A stretch of DNA of 20,428 nt from Marinilabiliales bacterium. GTDB taxonomy: Bacteria > Bacteroidota > Bacteroidia > Bacteroidales > F082. The stretch lies in the NCBI GenBank assembly GCA_002869465.1, contig PKSW01000409.1, forward strand, positions 1 through 20,428. Direction: 5' to 3'. Below, piece by piece: positions 1 through 7,277 of this stretch. Below the pieces are notes generated by a model, which was not told the DNA's origin, made no database searches, and saw only the letters and a list, made by a program, of their open reading frames with translations. Numbering within the stretch: position 1 is the first letter of the stretch; every line of letters begins with the position of its first letter. The position numbers were made by a program, and so were the translations under genes.

Positions 1-186
1 AAATCACCCATCAGCTTTAACCTCAGGATTGAACTTGAAGAAGACACACTAAATGAGCAACATACAATGGCTCATGTTAAGATTGATGCCAATCTCAACC
101 CGATGATGGCCATGATCGCCAAAAAACCACTGGAAAACCTGGTCAATATTATTGGTGAGAAATTAAATACTGAATTTGCAAAATAG
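1..186 (+). CDS. SRPBCC-family (polyketide cyclase/START-like) protein, C-terminal fragment
   Basis: Frame 1 is open from the first base to a TAG at 184-186, giving the last 61 residues of a protein whose start lies outside the window. The fragment reads like the last beta strands and the long C-terminal helix of an SRPBCC (START-like) fold: alternating polar/hydrophobic strands (FNLRIEL, HVKIDANLNP), then an amphipathic helix with KKPLENLVNIIGEKL. Bacteroidota genomes often carry a small SRPBCC protein of about 140 residues next to birA, and that context is the main reason for the call. The gene ends 2 bases before the end of birA, which runs the other way. The SRPBCC fold binds hydrophobic ligands; no substrate can be inferred here. 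Confidence 0.6.
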   Translation, partial: KSPISFNLRIELEEDTLNEQHTMAHVKIDANLNPMMAMIAKKPLENLVNIIGEKLNTEFAK

Positions 187-188
187 AT

Positions 189-932
189 TTATATTAAGAA
201 TTCTATTTCTTTAAAGTGATAACTTCTTGTCGTTCCATTTTCATCAACGACCATCAACTCACCATATTCCCCTATACCAGTAATCCGCCCTTTGAAGTTC
301 CCTTTTATGTCAGTAAAGTGGCATATTTCATTATACCGGTACAAATGATCGAGATATTCTTTTTCAAGTGCCTCCGTATCATTCACCATCATGAAGCGTT
401 CATATCTTTCGTCAATACTTTTCAATAGGTCATTCAACAGATCGTCAAGTTCCAGTTCTTTATTGAAATAATGAATGATCGAGGTTGGATTTGGTAATTC
501 GGGTGGAAATTCTTTCTGATTTACATTCAGCCCGATCCCTATTATCGAATTCTCGAATGCATTACCGATGATCGTATTCTGAACCAAAACACCACCTACC
601 TTTAAATCGTTGATGTATATATCATTTGGCCACTTAATACTCACATTTTCATAATGGATCAATTCGTTTATCAAATCAACTATGGCCAGTGAAATAAACT
701 GCGTGATAACGAATTGCCTTGCTGGCAATATGAAATTAGGTTGTAATATCAGACTGAATGTTAAATTTTTACCGGTTTCGCTCAACCAGCAATTGGCATG
801 ATATCCGCGCCCCTCGTATTGCTCCTTTGCCAAAAACACATCTCCTTCTTTTGCCTCCCTATTTTTACACAAGTCGAACGCATATTTGTTGGTCGAACCA
901 ACCCGAGCTAATCTATGAATAGCAAATCTCAT
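189..932 (-). CDS. birA: Biotin--[acetyl-CoA-carboxylase] ligase
   Basis: Cytoplasmic enzyme that activates biotin with ATP and attaches it to the carrier lysine of biotin-dependent carboxylases. The 247-residue protein has the expected landmarks: STN at 13-15, an EQ..GRG nucleotide/biotin loop at 37-43, KWPND at 100-104, and KVGGVLVQ from Lys111 (equivalent of the E. coli biotinyl-AMP lysine). A small C-terminal domain follows. It lacks the N-terminal helix-turn-helix of bifunctional BirA, so it is a ligase only and probably not a repressor. One oddity is the loop, normally GRGRxG.W, which here reads GRGYHANCW: the last glycine is replaced by alanine. The ATG at 932 is preceded by an A/T-rich leader without a Shine-Dalgarno. 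The gene is divergent from rsfS across 133 bases and converges on the SRPBCC gene. Confidence 0.93.
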   Translation of the reverse strand: MRFAIHRLARVGSTNKYAFDLCKNREAKEGDVFLAKEQYEGRGYHANCWLSETGKNLTFSLILQPNFILPARQFVITQFISLAIVDLINELIHYENVSIKWPNDIYINDLKVGGVLVQNTIIGNAFENSIIGIGLNVNQKEFPPELPNPTSIIHYFNKELELDDLLNDLLKSIDERYERFMMVNDTEALEKEYLDHLYRYNEICHFTDIKGNFKGRITGIGEYGELMVVDENGTTRSYHFKEIEFLI

Positions 933-1023
933 ATCTTTTATAAAAATACATTTTTGTTCAGTAACTTAATTAAAACTATATAAAGTATTCATCCAAACTG
1001 CCATTTCTTATGCCAATTTTAGC

Positions 1024-1031
1024 TACTTTTG
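1024..1031 (+). promoter_or_regulatory. Bacteroidota-type -7 element before rsfS-ftsH
   Basis: TACTTTTG followed by C matches the TAnnTTTG -7 consensus of the Bacteroidota housekeeping sigma factor. It lies 34 bases before the rsfS ATG, in the divergent birA-rsfS spacer. No clear -33 TTTG is visible at the expected spacing. It probably drives the rsfS-ftsH-LUD run. Confidence 0.5.
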
Positions 1032-1065
1032 CGGCATATAAAAGGTTCTAATTTAGAAGATATTA

Positions 1066-1446
1066 ATGGGGAAAAAAGTTCTTGAAAAAGATGATGCAGT
1101 TAATATATTGCAGGCAGTCGTCAGTGCCATGCAGGATAAAAAAGCAAAAAAGATCATTAGCCTGGATTTAACTAAGATTAACAATTCAGTGACCAACTAC
1201 TTCGTAATTTGCCATGCGCCTTCTAAAACACAGGTAGATGCAATTTACGACAATGTGATAAAAGTAGTAAGGGAGCAATGTGAAACAAAACCATTCAACA
1301 AAGAAGGGGTTGAAAACGCGGAATGGATTTTGATAGACTACTTTGATGTCGTGGTTCACATTTTCCTGGAAGACATCAGATCCTTCTATCATCTTGAAGA
1401 TCTGTGGGCTGACTCCTTCAAAAAGGAATATGAAAGCGCGGACTAA
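1066..1446 (+). CDS. rsfS: Ribosome silencing factor RsfS (YbeB/Iojap family)
   Basis: A 126-residue member of the RsfS/YbeB/Iojap family. These proteins bind uL14 on the large ribosomal subunit, block subunit joining and so lower translation in starvation or stationary phase. Family hallmarks are visible: DLTKINNSVTNYFVICHA, the helix with SKTQVDAIYDNV, then EGVENAEWILIDYFDVVVHIF and a C-terminal RSFYHLEDLWAD. A short N-terminal helix precedes the domain, as usual in this phylum. The ATG at 1066 follows the promoter element at 1024-1031 and has no obvious Shine-Dalgarno. ftsH starts 26 bases after the stop, so the two are probably co-transcribed, an arrangement common in Bacteroidota. Confidence 0.95.
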   Translation: MGKKVLEKDDAVNILQAVVSAMQDKKAKKIISLDLTKINNSVTNYFVICHAPSKTQVDAIYDNVIKVVREQCETKPFNKEGVENAEWILIDYFDVVVHIFLEDIRSFYHLEDLWADSFKKEYESAD

Positions 1447-1472
1447 TTCAATTTTATTTAGATTAAGACAGA

Positions 1473-3545
1473 ATGGCAGAGCAAAAAAAAGATAATAACC
1501 CGCCCAAAAAAGATAGTAATAATCCTTTTAACAAATTGACAGGGAAAGATCCGAAAAAACCCAAATTTAATTTTTACTGGATTTATGGAATCCTCGCTGT
1601 TGTTTTTATCGGTATCCAATTTTTAAATTGGGGCGGAACCGCTGAAAAAACGGACTGGCGAGCCTTAAAAGACATGCTGATAGATGGCGATGTTGAGAAG
1701 ATCATCCTTGTGAACAAGGAAACGGCTGAAATTTACATCAAACCAGACAGGCTTAACCAGGAGAAATATAAGGATGTAAACAAGGATCAGAGTTTTGGCC
1801 AGCAGACATCGCACTTCTATTACAATGTGGCTGATCCGGCCACTTTTATGGAAGATGTACAGGAAACCCAGGAAGGTATGAGCGAACAGGTATATGTCGA
1901 GTCGGAGACAAGGCATAACTGGGGTGGCGAAGTATTAAGCTGGATCTTACCTATTGCTTTATTGATTGGTGTTTGGTTTTTCTTCATGCGAATGATGAGT
2001 CGTGGCGGCGGTGGTGGCGGTGGCCAGATTTTCAATATCGGAAAATCGAAAGCCCAGGTATACGATAAAACCACTAGTGTCAACATCACTTTCAAAGATG
2101 TTGCCGGATTGGAAGAAGCAAAAGTTGAAATCAAAGAAATTGTGGATTTCTTAAAAACACCCGATAAATACACCAAATTAGGTGGCAAAATCCCTAGAGG
2201 AGTCCTCCTGGTAGGCCCTCCGGGAACGGGAAAAACATTACTGGCAAAATCGGTTGCCGGAGAAGCACATGTGCCTTTTTATTCTATTTCAGGATCAGAC
2301 TTTGTTGAGATGTTTGTTGGGGTAGGTGCTTCCAGGGTGCGCGATCTGTTCAAGCAGGCCAAAGAGAAATCGCCAAGTATCATTTTTATTGATGAAATTG
2401 ATGCCATCGGGCGTGCGAGGGGTAAAAATATTGCCACCGGGGCGAATGATGAACGAGAGAATACACTCAACCAACTTCTTACAGAAATGGATGGTTTCGT
2501 TCCTAATTCAGGTGTCATCATACTTGCTGCTACCAACCGGGCAGATATTCTTGATAAAGCATTGTTAAGAGCCGGCAGATTTGACAGACAGATTTATGTT
2601 GAACTACCTGACCTCGAAGAGAGAAAAGAAATCTTCAAAGTTCATATGCGGCCTTTGAAATTGGATAAGAGCGTTAGTGTTGAATTTCTGGCAAAACAAA
2701 CACCAGGATTTTCAGGAGCTGACATTGCGAATGTTTGTAATGAATCAGCCCTAATTGCTGCGCGCGCAAACCATAACAAAATCGTCAAACAGGATTTTAT
2801 GGATGCCATTGACCGGATCATTGGCGGCCTGGAAAAAAAGAACAAGATTATTTCTCCCAACGAGAAAAAAGTGGTTGCTTTCCACGAAGCAGGTCATGCT
2901 TCAATAAGCTGGCTACTTGAGCACGCCCATCCTTTAGTTAAAGTAACCATTGTTCCCAGGGGAAAGTCACTGGGTGCAGCATGGTATCTGCCTGAAGAAA
3001 GACAGATTACAACCTACGAGCAGATGCTCGATGAGATGACAGCCGCATTAGGAGGCAGAGCTGCAGAAAAGGTTGTGTTTGGGAAAGTTTCAACCGGAGC
3101 TCTTAATGACCTCGAAAAAGTAACCAAACAAGCATTTGCAATGGTTGCTTATTTTGGCTTCAGCAAAAAAGTGGGGAACATCAGTTTTTATGATTCTTCG
3201 GGCCAGCAGGATTATGCTTTTAACAAACCATTCAGCGAAAAAACCAATGAGATTATCGACACTGAAGTTAAAGCCATTGTAGAGCAATCCTACGAAAGAG
3301 CAGTCAAGATATTATCAGAAAACCGCGAAGGTTTGGAAAAATTAGCCAATAAACTGCTTGAGAAAGAAGTAATTTTTGGTGAAGACCTTGAAAATATTTT
3401 TGGGAAAAGACCCTGGGGTGATGTAACAGAAGTTATCAAGGATAATAAAGTTGTGAAAAAGGTTACCAGGCGTCCACGGAAAAAGGCAGTGATCAAAAAA
3501 GAAGAAGATATTATGGATCCTGAAAATAAAGCTGGCACAGCATAA
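1473..3545 (+). CDS. ftsH: ATP-dependent zinc metalloprotease FtsH
   Basis: Membrane-anchored AAA+ protease (690 residues) that extracts and degrades membrane proteins and unstable regulators at the inner membrane. Order of elements: charged cytoplasmic N-terminus; first membrane segment about 34-53; periplasmic domain about 55-150; second membrane segment about 154-174; a glycine linker with seven consecutive Gly; AAA module with Walker A GPPGTGKT (248-255), Walker B with D307/E308 in IIFIDEIDAIG, and the second region of homology ATNR...RAGRFDR. The M41 protease domain has HEAGH at 471-475 and a third zinc ligand at D546 in ALNDLEK. The tail after about residue 640 is rich in Lys/Arg and low-complexity, as in many Bacteroidota FtsH. 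Length matches the family. All catalytic residues are present, so it should be active. The LUD gene starts 9 bases downstream. Confidence 0.98.
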   Translation: MAEQKKDNNPPKKDSNNPFNKLTGKDPKKPKFNFYWIYGILAVVFIGIQFLNWGGTAEKTDWRALKDMLIDGDVEKIILVNKETAEIYIKPDRLNQEKYKDVNKDQSFGQQTSHFYYNVADPATFMEDVQETQEGMSEQVYVESETRHNWGGEVLSWILPIALLIGVWFFFMRMMSRGGGGGGGQIFNIGKSKAQVYDKTTSVNITFKDVAGLEEAKVEIKEIVDFLKTPDKYTKLGGKIPRGVLLVGPPGTGKTLLAKSVAGEAHVPFYSISGSDFVEMFVGVGASRVRDLFKQAKEKSPSIIFIDEIDAIGRARGKNIATGANDERENTLNQLLTEMDGFVPNSGVIILAATNRADILDKALLRAGRFDRQIYVELPDLEERKEIFKVHMRPLKLDKSVSVEFLAKQTPGFSGADIANVCNESALIAARANHNKIVKQDFMDAIDRIIGGLEKKNKIISPNEKKVVAFHEAGHASISWLLEHAHPLVKVTIVPRGKSLGAAWYLPEERQITTYEQMLDEMTAALGGRAAEKVVFGKVSTGALNDLEKVTKQAFAMVAYFGFSKKVGNISFYDSSGQQDYAFNKPFSEKTNEIIDTEVKAIVEQSYERAVKILSENREGLEKLANKLLEKEVIFGEDLENIFGKRPWGDVTEVIKDNKVVKKVTRRPRKKAVIKKEEDIMDPENKAGTA

Positions 3546-3554
3546 CCGGAATTT

Positions 3555-4193
3555 ATGGAAGAGAGTACAACCAAAGAAAAAATCCTGAAAGAAGTCCGGA
3601 ATGCACTTATAAGCAAACAGGAAAATCCGTTTAAGGATGTCGACTTCAGTAAATCGGTTTATAAAGAACTGAAAGAATTGCCTGAAGTTGAATTTGCCAT
3701 CCGCTTAAGTGATGTAGGTGGCACGTTCATTTATTGCGAAAATGAGAAGGCTATTATAGAAAACCTGAAATTTTTAAAACAACAAAAAGGCTGGGACCAT
3801 ATCTACAGTATTGATGACCAGGTTATAAAATTTTTCACAAGTGAAGGAGTGAATATCGATAATGATCCTGAAAATTTCCTTGATCAAAAGATAGGCATCA
3901 CCCGATGTGAGTACTTGATTTCAAGATTTGGCAGCATTATGGTTTCTTCCGCGACACTTTCCGGCCGGCGCATGTTTGTATATCCCGAAGTTCATATCGT
4001 TATTGCTGCGGCATCACAGGTAGTTCCTGAATTGAAAGATGCCCTGAAAGGCATGACCCAAAATTATAAGGGTCGTCTTCCATCACAAATATCCGTCATA
4101 ACCGGCCCCAGCCGGACTGCTGATATCGAAAAAACCCTGGTTATGGGTGCCCACGGCCCCAGGGAACTTTATGTTTTTATGGTGGAGAATTAA
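3555..4193 (+). CDS. LUD-domain (LutC/YkgG-like) protein
   Basis: A 212-residue protein with a single LUD domain. The diagnostic C-terminal block is clear: ITGPSRTADIEKTLVMGAHG followed by PRELYVFMVE. LutC, the named relative, belongs to the LutABC L-lactate oxidation complex. No lutA or lutB is present here, so a lactate role is not supported by the neighbourhood. An N-terminal segment of about 90 residues precedes the conserved core and is less typical of LutC. The gene starts 9 bases after ftsH, so it is probably in the same transcript; an LUD gene behind ftsH recurs in Bacteroidota, although its function there is unclear to me. It converges with the I42 inhibitor gene, with a 10-base gap and no visible terminator hairpin. 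Confidence 0.85.
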   Translation: MEESTTKEKILKEVRNALISKQENPFKDVDFSKSVYKELKELPEVEFAIRLSDVGGTFIYCENEKAIIENLKFLKQQKGWDHIYSIDDQVIKFFTSEGVNIDNDPENFLDQKIGITRCEYLISRFGSIMVSSATLSGRRMFVYPEVHIVIAAASQVVPELKDALKGMTQNYKGRLPSQISVITGPSRTADIEKTLVMGAHGPRELYVFMVEN

Positions 4194-4203
4194 TTGAACA
4201 CGT

Positions 4204-4584
4204 TTAACCAACTACTAGCACTTCGATCTCAAATATTTTCAAAGCTTCTTTTTGATCGTCGTATTTCGGGCCATATTCCATAAACAGTTTTGTTTTTCCA
4301 GGCGCCAAAGCCTTAAAATGATATTGGTACATCCCTCCGCTTCCAATCTTATCATCATCCAATTTATAATCCCGCTTTCCGTCTTCCATAATCACCTGAT
4401 CATCATAAGTAATCTTTCGCCAGTCGTTACCTGTACTTGGATTACCTGAAAGTTCCACTTTTAAGGCCTGACCAGTTTTTAATTGCACCTTGGTCCCTGA
4501 GTCGGCGTAAGAAACCACCTTTTCTTTGCATCCGTATTGAAAAACCAACGTTGCCAAAAACGCCATAAGTAAGTATTTTTTCAT
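4204..4584 (-). CDS. Chagasin-like (MEROPS I42) cysteine protease inhibitor, probable lipoprotein
   Basis: A 126-residue exported protein. The N-terminus MKKYLLMAFLATLVFQYGC looks like a lipoprotein signal with Cys19 as the lipidated residue; the residue at -1 (Gly) fits, while Gln at -3 is unusual, so plain periplasmic export is also possible. The mature part carries the loops of the chagasin fold: NPSTGNDW at about 48-55 (family form NPTTGxxW), a GSGGMYQYHFKA turn (family GxGG...F), and a late LFMEYGPKY segment where chagasins have an R-P-W-type loop. Chagasins bind the active-site cleft of papain-family (C1) peptidases. The gene lies 27 bases behind the LtaS-like gene on the same strand and probably shares its transcript. 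A C1 peptidase is encoded at 18527-20167. The family call is strong; the target is inference. Confidence 0.8.
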   Translation of the reverse strand: MKKYLLMAFLATLVFQYGCKEKVVSYADSGTKVQLKTGQALKVELSGNPSTGNDWRKITYDDQVIMEDGKRDYKLDDDKIGSGGMYQYHFKALAPGKTKLFMEYGPKYDDQKEALKIFEIEVLVVG

Positions 4585-4611
4585 GTTCTTTTTTTTAGGT
4601 TTTGAATTTAA

Positions 4612-6477
4612 TTAATAATTTAAAAATTCTTTTAACAAATGCTGTATATAAGCGTATCCTTCTTTTTCCAAGACGGGCAATTTGTCTTTTGGTGCATTTT
4701 TTTGATAATACCAATTATACGCAGCACTTTTCACAAGGTCACCATAAGGACGCTTCCAGCCGAAACCATCTGTTAATTCAAAGAAAGCAAACTCGGGTGT
4801 GTAGGGATTAAACATGTTTTTACTCCAGGTGAAGGAATCTGAAGGGTAATTAAGTTGTTTTAAAATCGTTTTCGGAATGTCCATATTAGAACAAATTTTA
4901 TCAATTCTTCCACCCTTGAAATTATCTTTTAATGCACCGCCAGTAATCAATAAGGGAATTTGGTGATATTCGAAACTCCATAATGGATATCCTTTATACG
5001 ATAAATGAGAATGATCTGACATGATAAAAAATAATGTGTTATCCCAAACCGGTGTTTTTCTTATTTTATCAAAAAAGTCACCCAGGCACTGGTCCGAATA
5101 ATGAACAGAATTTACAAACTGATTTTCCACTTTTATCCAATCAATTGGCCGATCACCCGGATAATCATAAGGCGGATGTGAACTTAAAGTAAATACAGTG
5201 CTAAAAAAAGGTTGAACCATCTTTTGAAGGTCAACAGCATACTCATTAAGAACATATTCATCGTGGACACCCAGTTTTCCCCTTATCAAATTTTCATCAA
5301 AATCAACACCCTCAATAATGCGGTCAAATTCATTATACACCAAAAACGATTTTAAATTTCCATAAATCAATTGTCCTCCAAAATAAAAGGAAGTATAATA
5401 TCCTTGTTCATTTAATATTTTTACCAGGCTTGGCACAGCAGCATATTTCTCAGGATGATCAGATAAAGTGGTTATTGGAAGCGCAGGAAGTCCGGAAAAA
5501 ATACTGGCATTTCCCTGCTGCGAGCGGTTACCTGATGCATAAAAATTAGTAAAAAGAATTCCTTCCGACTCAAGCTTATGAAATTCGGGTGTAATTTCAG
5601 GAATACCTCCCAATGACTCGATCACATCACCCGGCCAGCTTTCCAGCAATACAAAAACAATGTTTGGCTGACTGTATTTCGATATGAATACAGTTGTATC
5701 CCTGGGGATAACATGCATAGCCTCTACCAATTTCTGGGCTTCCTCATCATTCATCGTAAAAAATGGCTGAAGTTCACTTAAACTAGTATGGTTTAAAACG
5801 CTGAACACAATGTTATATCCCGGGTTAACAGCAGTGATGTTCAGTATATTATATTGAGAAAAATACGAATCACTTGCCGTAATAGGAATTTCTTTAAGCC
5901 CGCCTCTAATGGATAAAAACAGAAGTACCAACGTAATTAATATACCAGCAGTACTTGCCGCAGGATGCGGTTTAGATTGAATACGAAAATATTTATTATT
6001 AAAGATTTTGATGTATAAAAATATATACAAGACAGACTGAGAAATCCATAGGAACAGCAACAATACGAATTTGGATAGTTGAACCGTATTGAACACTTCA
6101 TCAGGCCGTTGTAAATATAATAAAGCCTTATATGATAGTTTTGCATTCCATTCTCCAAATAGTCCAATCTCTCCCATCGAGATCAAGCAATAAATAATGA
6201 TAATGACACTTGAATAAATGGTAATAAGTGTGTCAAGCCTCCCTTTGCGAAAGAATAATTGTATTGATAAAAGAATAGCAGGAACCACTAAAATATAAGC
6301 TGCTGTGGAAACATCCAATTTAAAAGCATTGCAGTAAACTTGGAACACTTCTGTGAAAGGAATATTTTCTCTGCGAATATTAGCAGAATACCAGATTAAA
6401 AAAATGGTTCTTTCAATGGTAAATAATGATAACCAAAAGATCAACTGGCCTGAAAGTAACCGGATAAATTGTTTCAT
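4612..6477 (-). CDS. LtaS/sulfatase-superfamily membrane phosphotransferase
   Basis: A 621-residue inner-membrane enzyme of the alkaline phosphatase/sulfatase superfamily. About five membrane segments (roughly 9-30, 57-76, 84-105, 134-157, 177-190) precede a periplasmic catalytic domain from about 270. Metal and active-site positions comparable to LtaS are visible: E279 in FVLLESW, nucleophile position S319 in ASGNRSQQG, H434 in LSSHPPYDYP, and D488/H489 in FIMSDHSH. LtaS and many relatives have Thr as nucleophile; here it is Ser. A Gram-negative cell of this phylum is not expected to make lipoteichoic acid, so the product more likely moves phosphoglycerol or phosphoethanolamine onto a periplasmic glycan or lipid, or removes such groups. 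The ATG at 6477 follows a short leader from the promoter at 6495-6502. The I42 inhibitor gene follows in the same direction. Confidence 0.85.
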   Translation of the reverse strand: MKQFIRLLSGQLIFWLSLFTIERTIFLIWYSANIRRENIPFTEVFQVYCNAFKLDVSTAAYILVVPAILLSIQLFFRKGRLDTLITIYSSVIIIIYCLISMGEIGLFGEWNAKLSYKALLYLQRPDEVFNTVQLSKFVLLLFLWISQSVLYIFLYIKIFNNKYFRIQSKPHPAASTAGILITLVLLFLSIRGGLKEIPITASDSYFSQYNILNITAVNPGYNIVFSVLNHTSLSELQPFFTMNDEEAQKLVEAMHVIPRDTTVFISKYSQPNIVFVLLESWPGDVIESLGGIPEITPEFHKLESEGILFTNFYASGNRSQQGNASIFSGLPALPITTLSDHPEKYAAVPSLVKILNEQGYYTSFYFGGQLIYGNLKSFLVYNEFDRIIEGVDFDENLIRGKLGVHDEYVLNEYAVDLQKMVQPFFSTVFTLSSHPPYDYPGDRPIDWIKVENQFVNSVHYSDQCLGDFFDKIRKTPVWDNTLFFIMSDHSHLSYKGYPLWSFEYHQIPLLITGGALKDNFKGGRIDKICSNMDIPKTILKQLNYPSDSFTWSKNMFNPYTPEFAFFELTDGFGWKRPYGDLVKSAAYNWYYQKNAPKDKLPVLEKEGYAYIQHLLKEFLNY

Positions 6478-6494
6478 TTTATTAAGTTCAGAAG

Positions 6495-6502
6495 CAAAAG
6501 TA
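6495..6502 (-). promoter_or_regulatory. Bacteroidota-type -7 element before the LtaS-like gene
   Basis: On the minus strand this reads TACTTTTG followed by C, a perfect TAnnTTTG. It ends 17 bases before the ATG at 6477, implying a leader of only about ten bases. The nearest TTTG upstream is about 24 bases away, a little long for the -33 element. Confidence 0.5.
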
Positions 6503-6554
6503 TAAATTAAGCAAGAAAAGCATGCGCAAAATAAAAACAGTTATCATCAAATTT

Positions 6555-6562
6555 TAACTTTG
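6555..6562 (+). promoter_or_regulatory. Bacteroidota-type -7 element before yggS; decides its start codon
   Basis: TAACTTTG followed by C is a perfect TAnnTTTG match. It covers the TTG at 6560-6562 that would be the most upstream possible start, so that TTG should not be transcribed as a codon. The first usable start is the ATG at 6575, giving a very short leader. Confidence 0.5.
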
Positions 6563-6574
6563 CAAAAAAAACAA

Positions 6575-7237
6575 ATGGGCATTCAAGAAAACCTGACTGA
6601 TTTGCTTCAACAACTGCCATCCGGTGTTAAACTTGTTGCCGTTTCCAAAACAAAACCTGTCGAAATCATTAAAGAAGCCTTACAAACAGGACATTCTATT
6701 TTCGGAGAGAACAAAGTACAGGAATTAATTGCTAAACAAGAACAACTGCCGGTTGAGATCGAATGGCATTATATTGGACATTTGCAGCGGAACAAAGTAA
6801 AATTCATTGCGCCTTTCGTTGCTCTGATCCATGCAGTTGACAGTATAAAATTACTTGGCGAAATTAATAAACAGGCTATAAAAAATAATCGCATTATTGA
6901 TTGTTTACTACAATTTCATATTGCTGAAGAATCCACAAAATTCGGCTTGGATTTTGATGAAGCTATCGAATTAATTGAAAGCGAAGCTTATAAATCTTTC
7001 AATAATGTAAGAATTACTGGCGTAATGGGGATGGCAACCTATACAGATCGCACGGAACAAGTAAGAAATGAATTCAGACGGCTGAAAGATTATTTTGATC
7101 AGCTCAAAAAAATATATTTTTCTGACACAGTTTATTTTAAGGAAATATCGATGGGTATGTCAGATGATTATCAGATAGCCATTGAAGAAGGAAGCACCCT
7201 CATCAGGGTAGGCACGAGGATTTTTGGCGAAAGGTAA
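6575..7237 (+). CDS. yggS: YggS-family pyridoxal-phosphate homeostasis protein
   Basis: A 220-residue cytoplasmic PLP-binding protein of the YggS/PLPBP family, which binds pyridoxal 5'-phosphate and buffers free PLP and amino-acid/keto-acid pools without a known catalytic reaction. Hallmarks: the PLP lysine K25 in AVSKTKP, FGENKVQE, WHYIGHLQRNK, then ITGVMGMATYTD, SMGMSDDYQIAI and GSTLIRVGTRIFGER at the C-terminus. The fold is a single alanine-racemase-like TIM barrel, and the length fits. The ATG at 6575 is preferred because the upstream in-frame TTG at 6560 falls in the promoter. The gene is divergent from the LtaS-like gene. The antiporter gene begins 40 bases downstream and may share the transcript. 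Confidence 0.94.
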   Translation: MGIQENLTDLLQQLPSGVKLVAVSKTKPVEIIKEALQTGHSIFGENKVQELIAKQEQLPVEIEWHYIGHLQRNKVKFIAPFVALIHAVDSIKLLGEINKQAIKNNRIIDCLLQFHIAEESTKFGLDFDEAIELIESEAYKSFNNVRITGVMGMATYTDRTEQVRNEFRRLKDYFDQLKKIYFSDTVYFKEISMGMSDDYQIAIEEGSTLIRVGTRIFGER

Positions 7238-7277
7238 TGGATCTATTTTTTCTATTTAACTCAATATCAAGTAAACT

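Noticed and set aside
1993..2025. Glycine-rich GGCGGTGGTGGCGG tract as a repeat element
   Set aside because: It encodes the usual glycine linker between the second membrane segment and the AAA module of FtsH.
1820..2188. Antisense open frames within ftsH (for example 1820-2188 and 2279-2536)
   Set aside because: They lie opposite a strongly conserved gene, show no domain, and arise from its codon pattern.
4602..4811. Short plus-strand frame in the tail of the LtaS-like gene
   Set aside because: It is a shadow of the minus-strand gene, with no motif or promoter.
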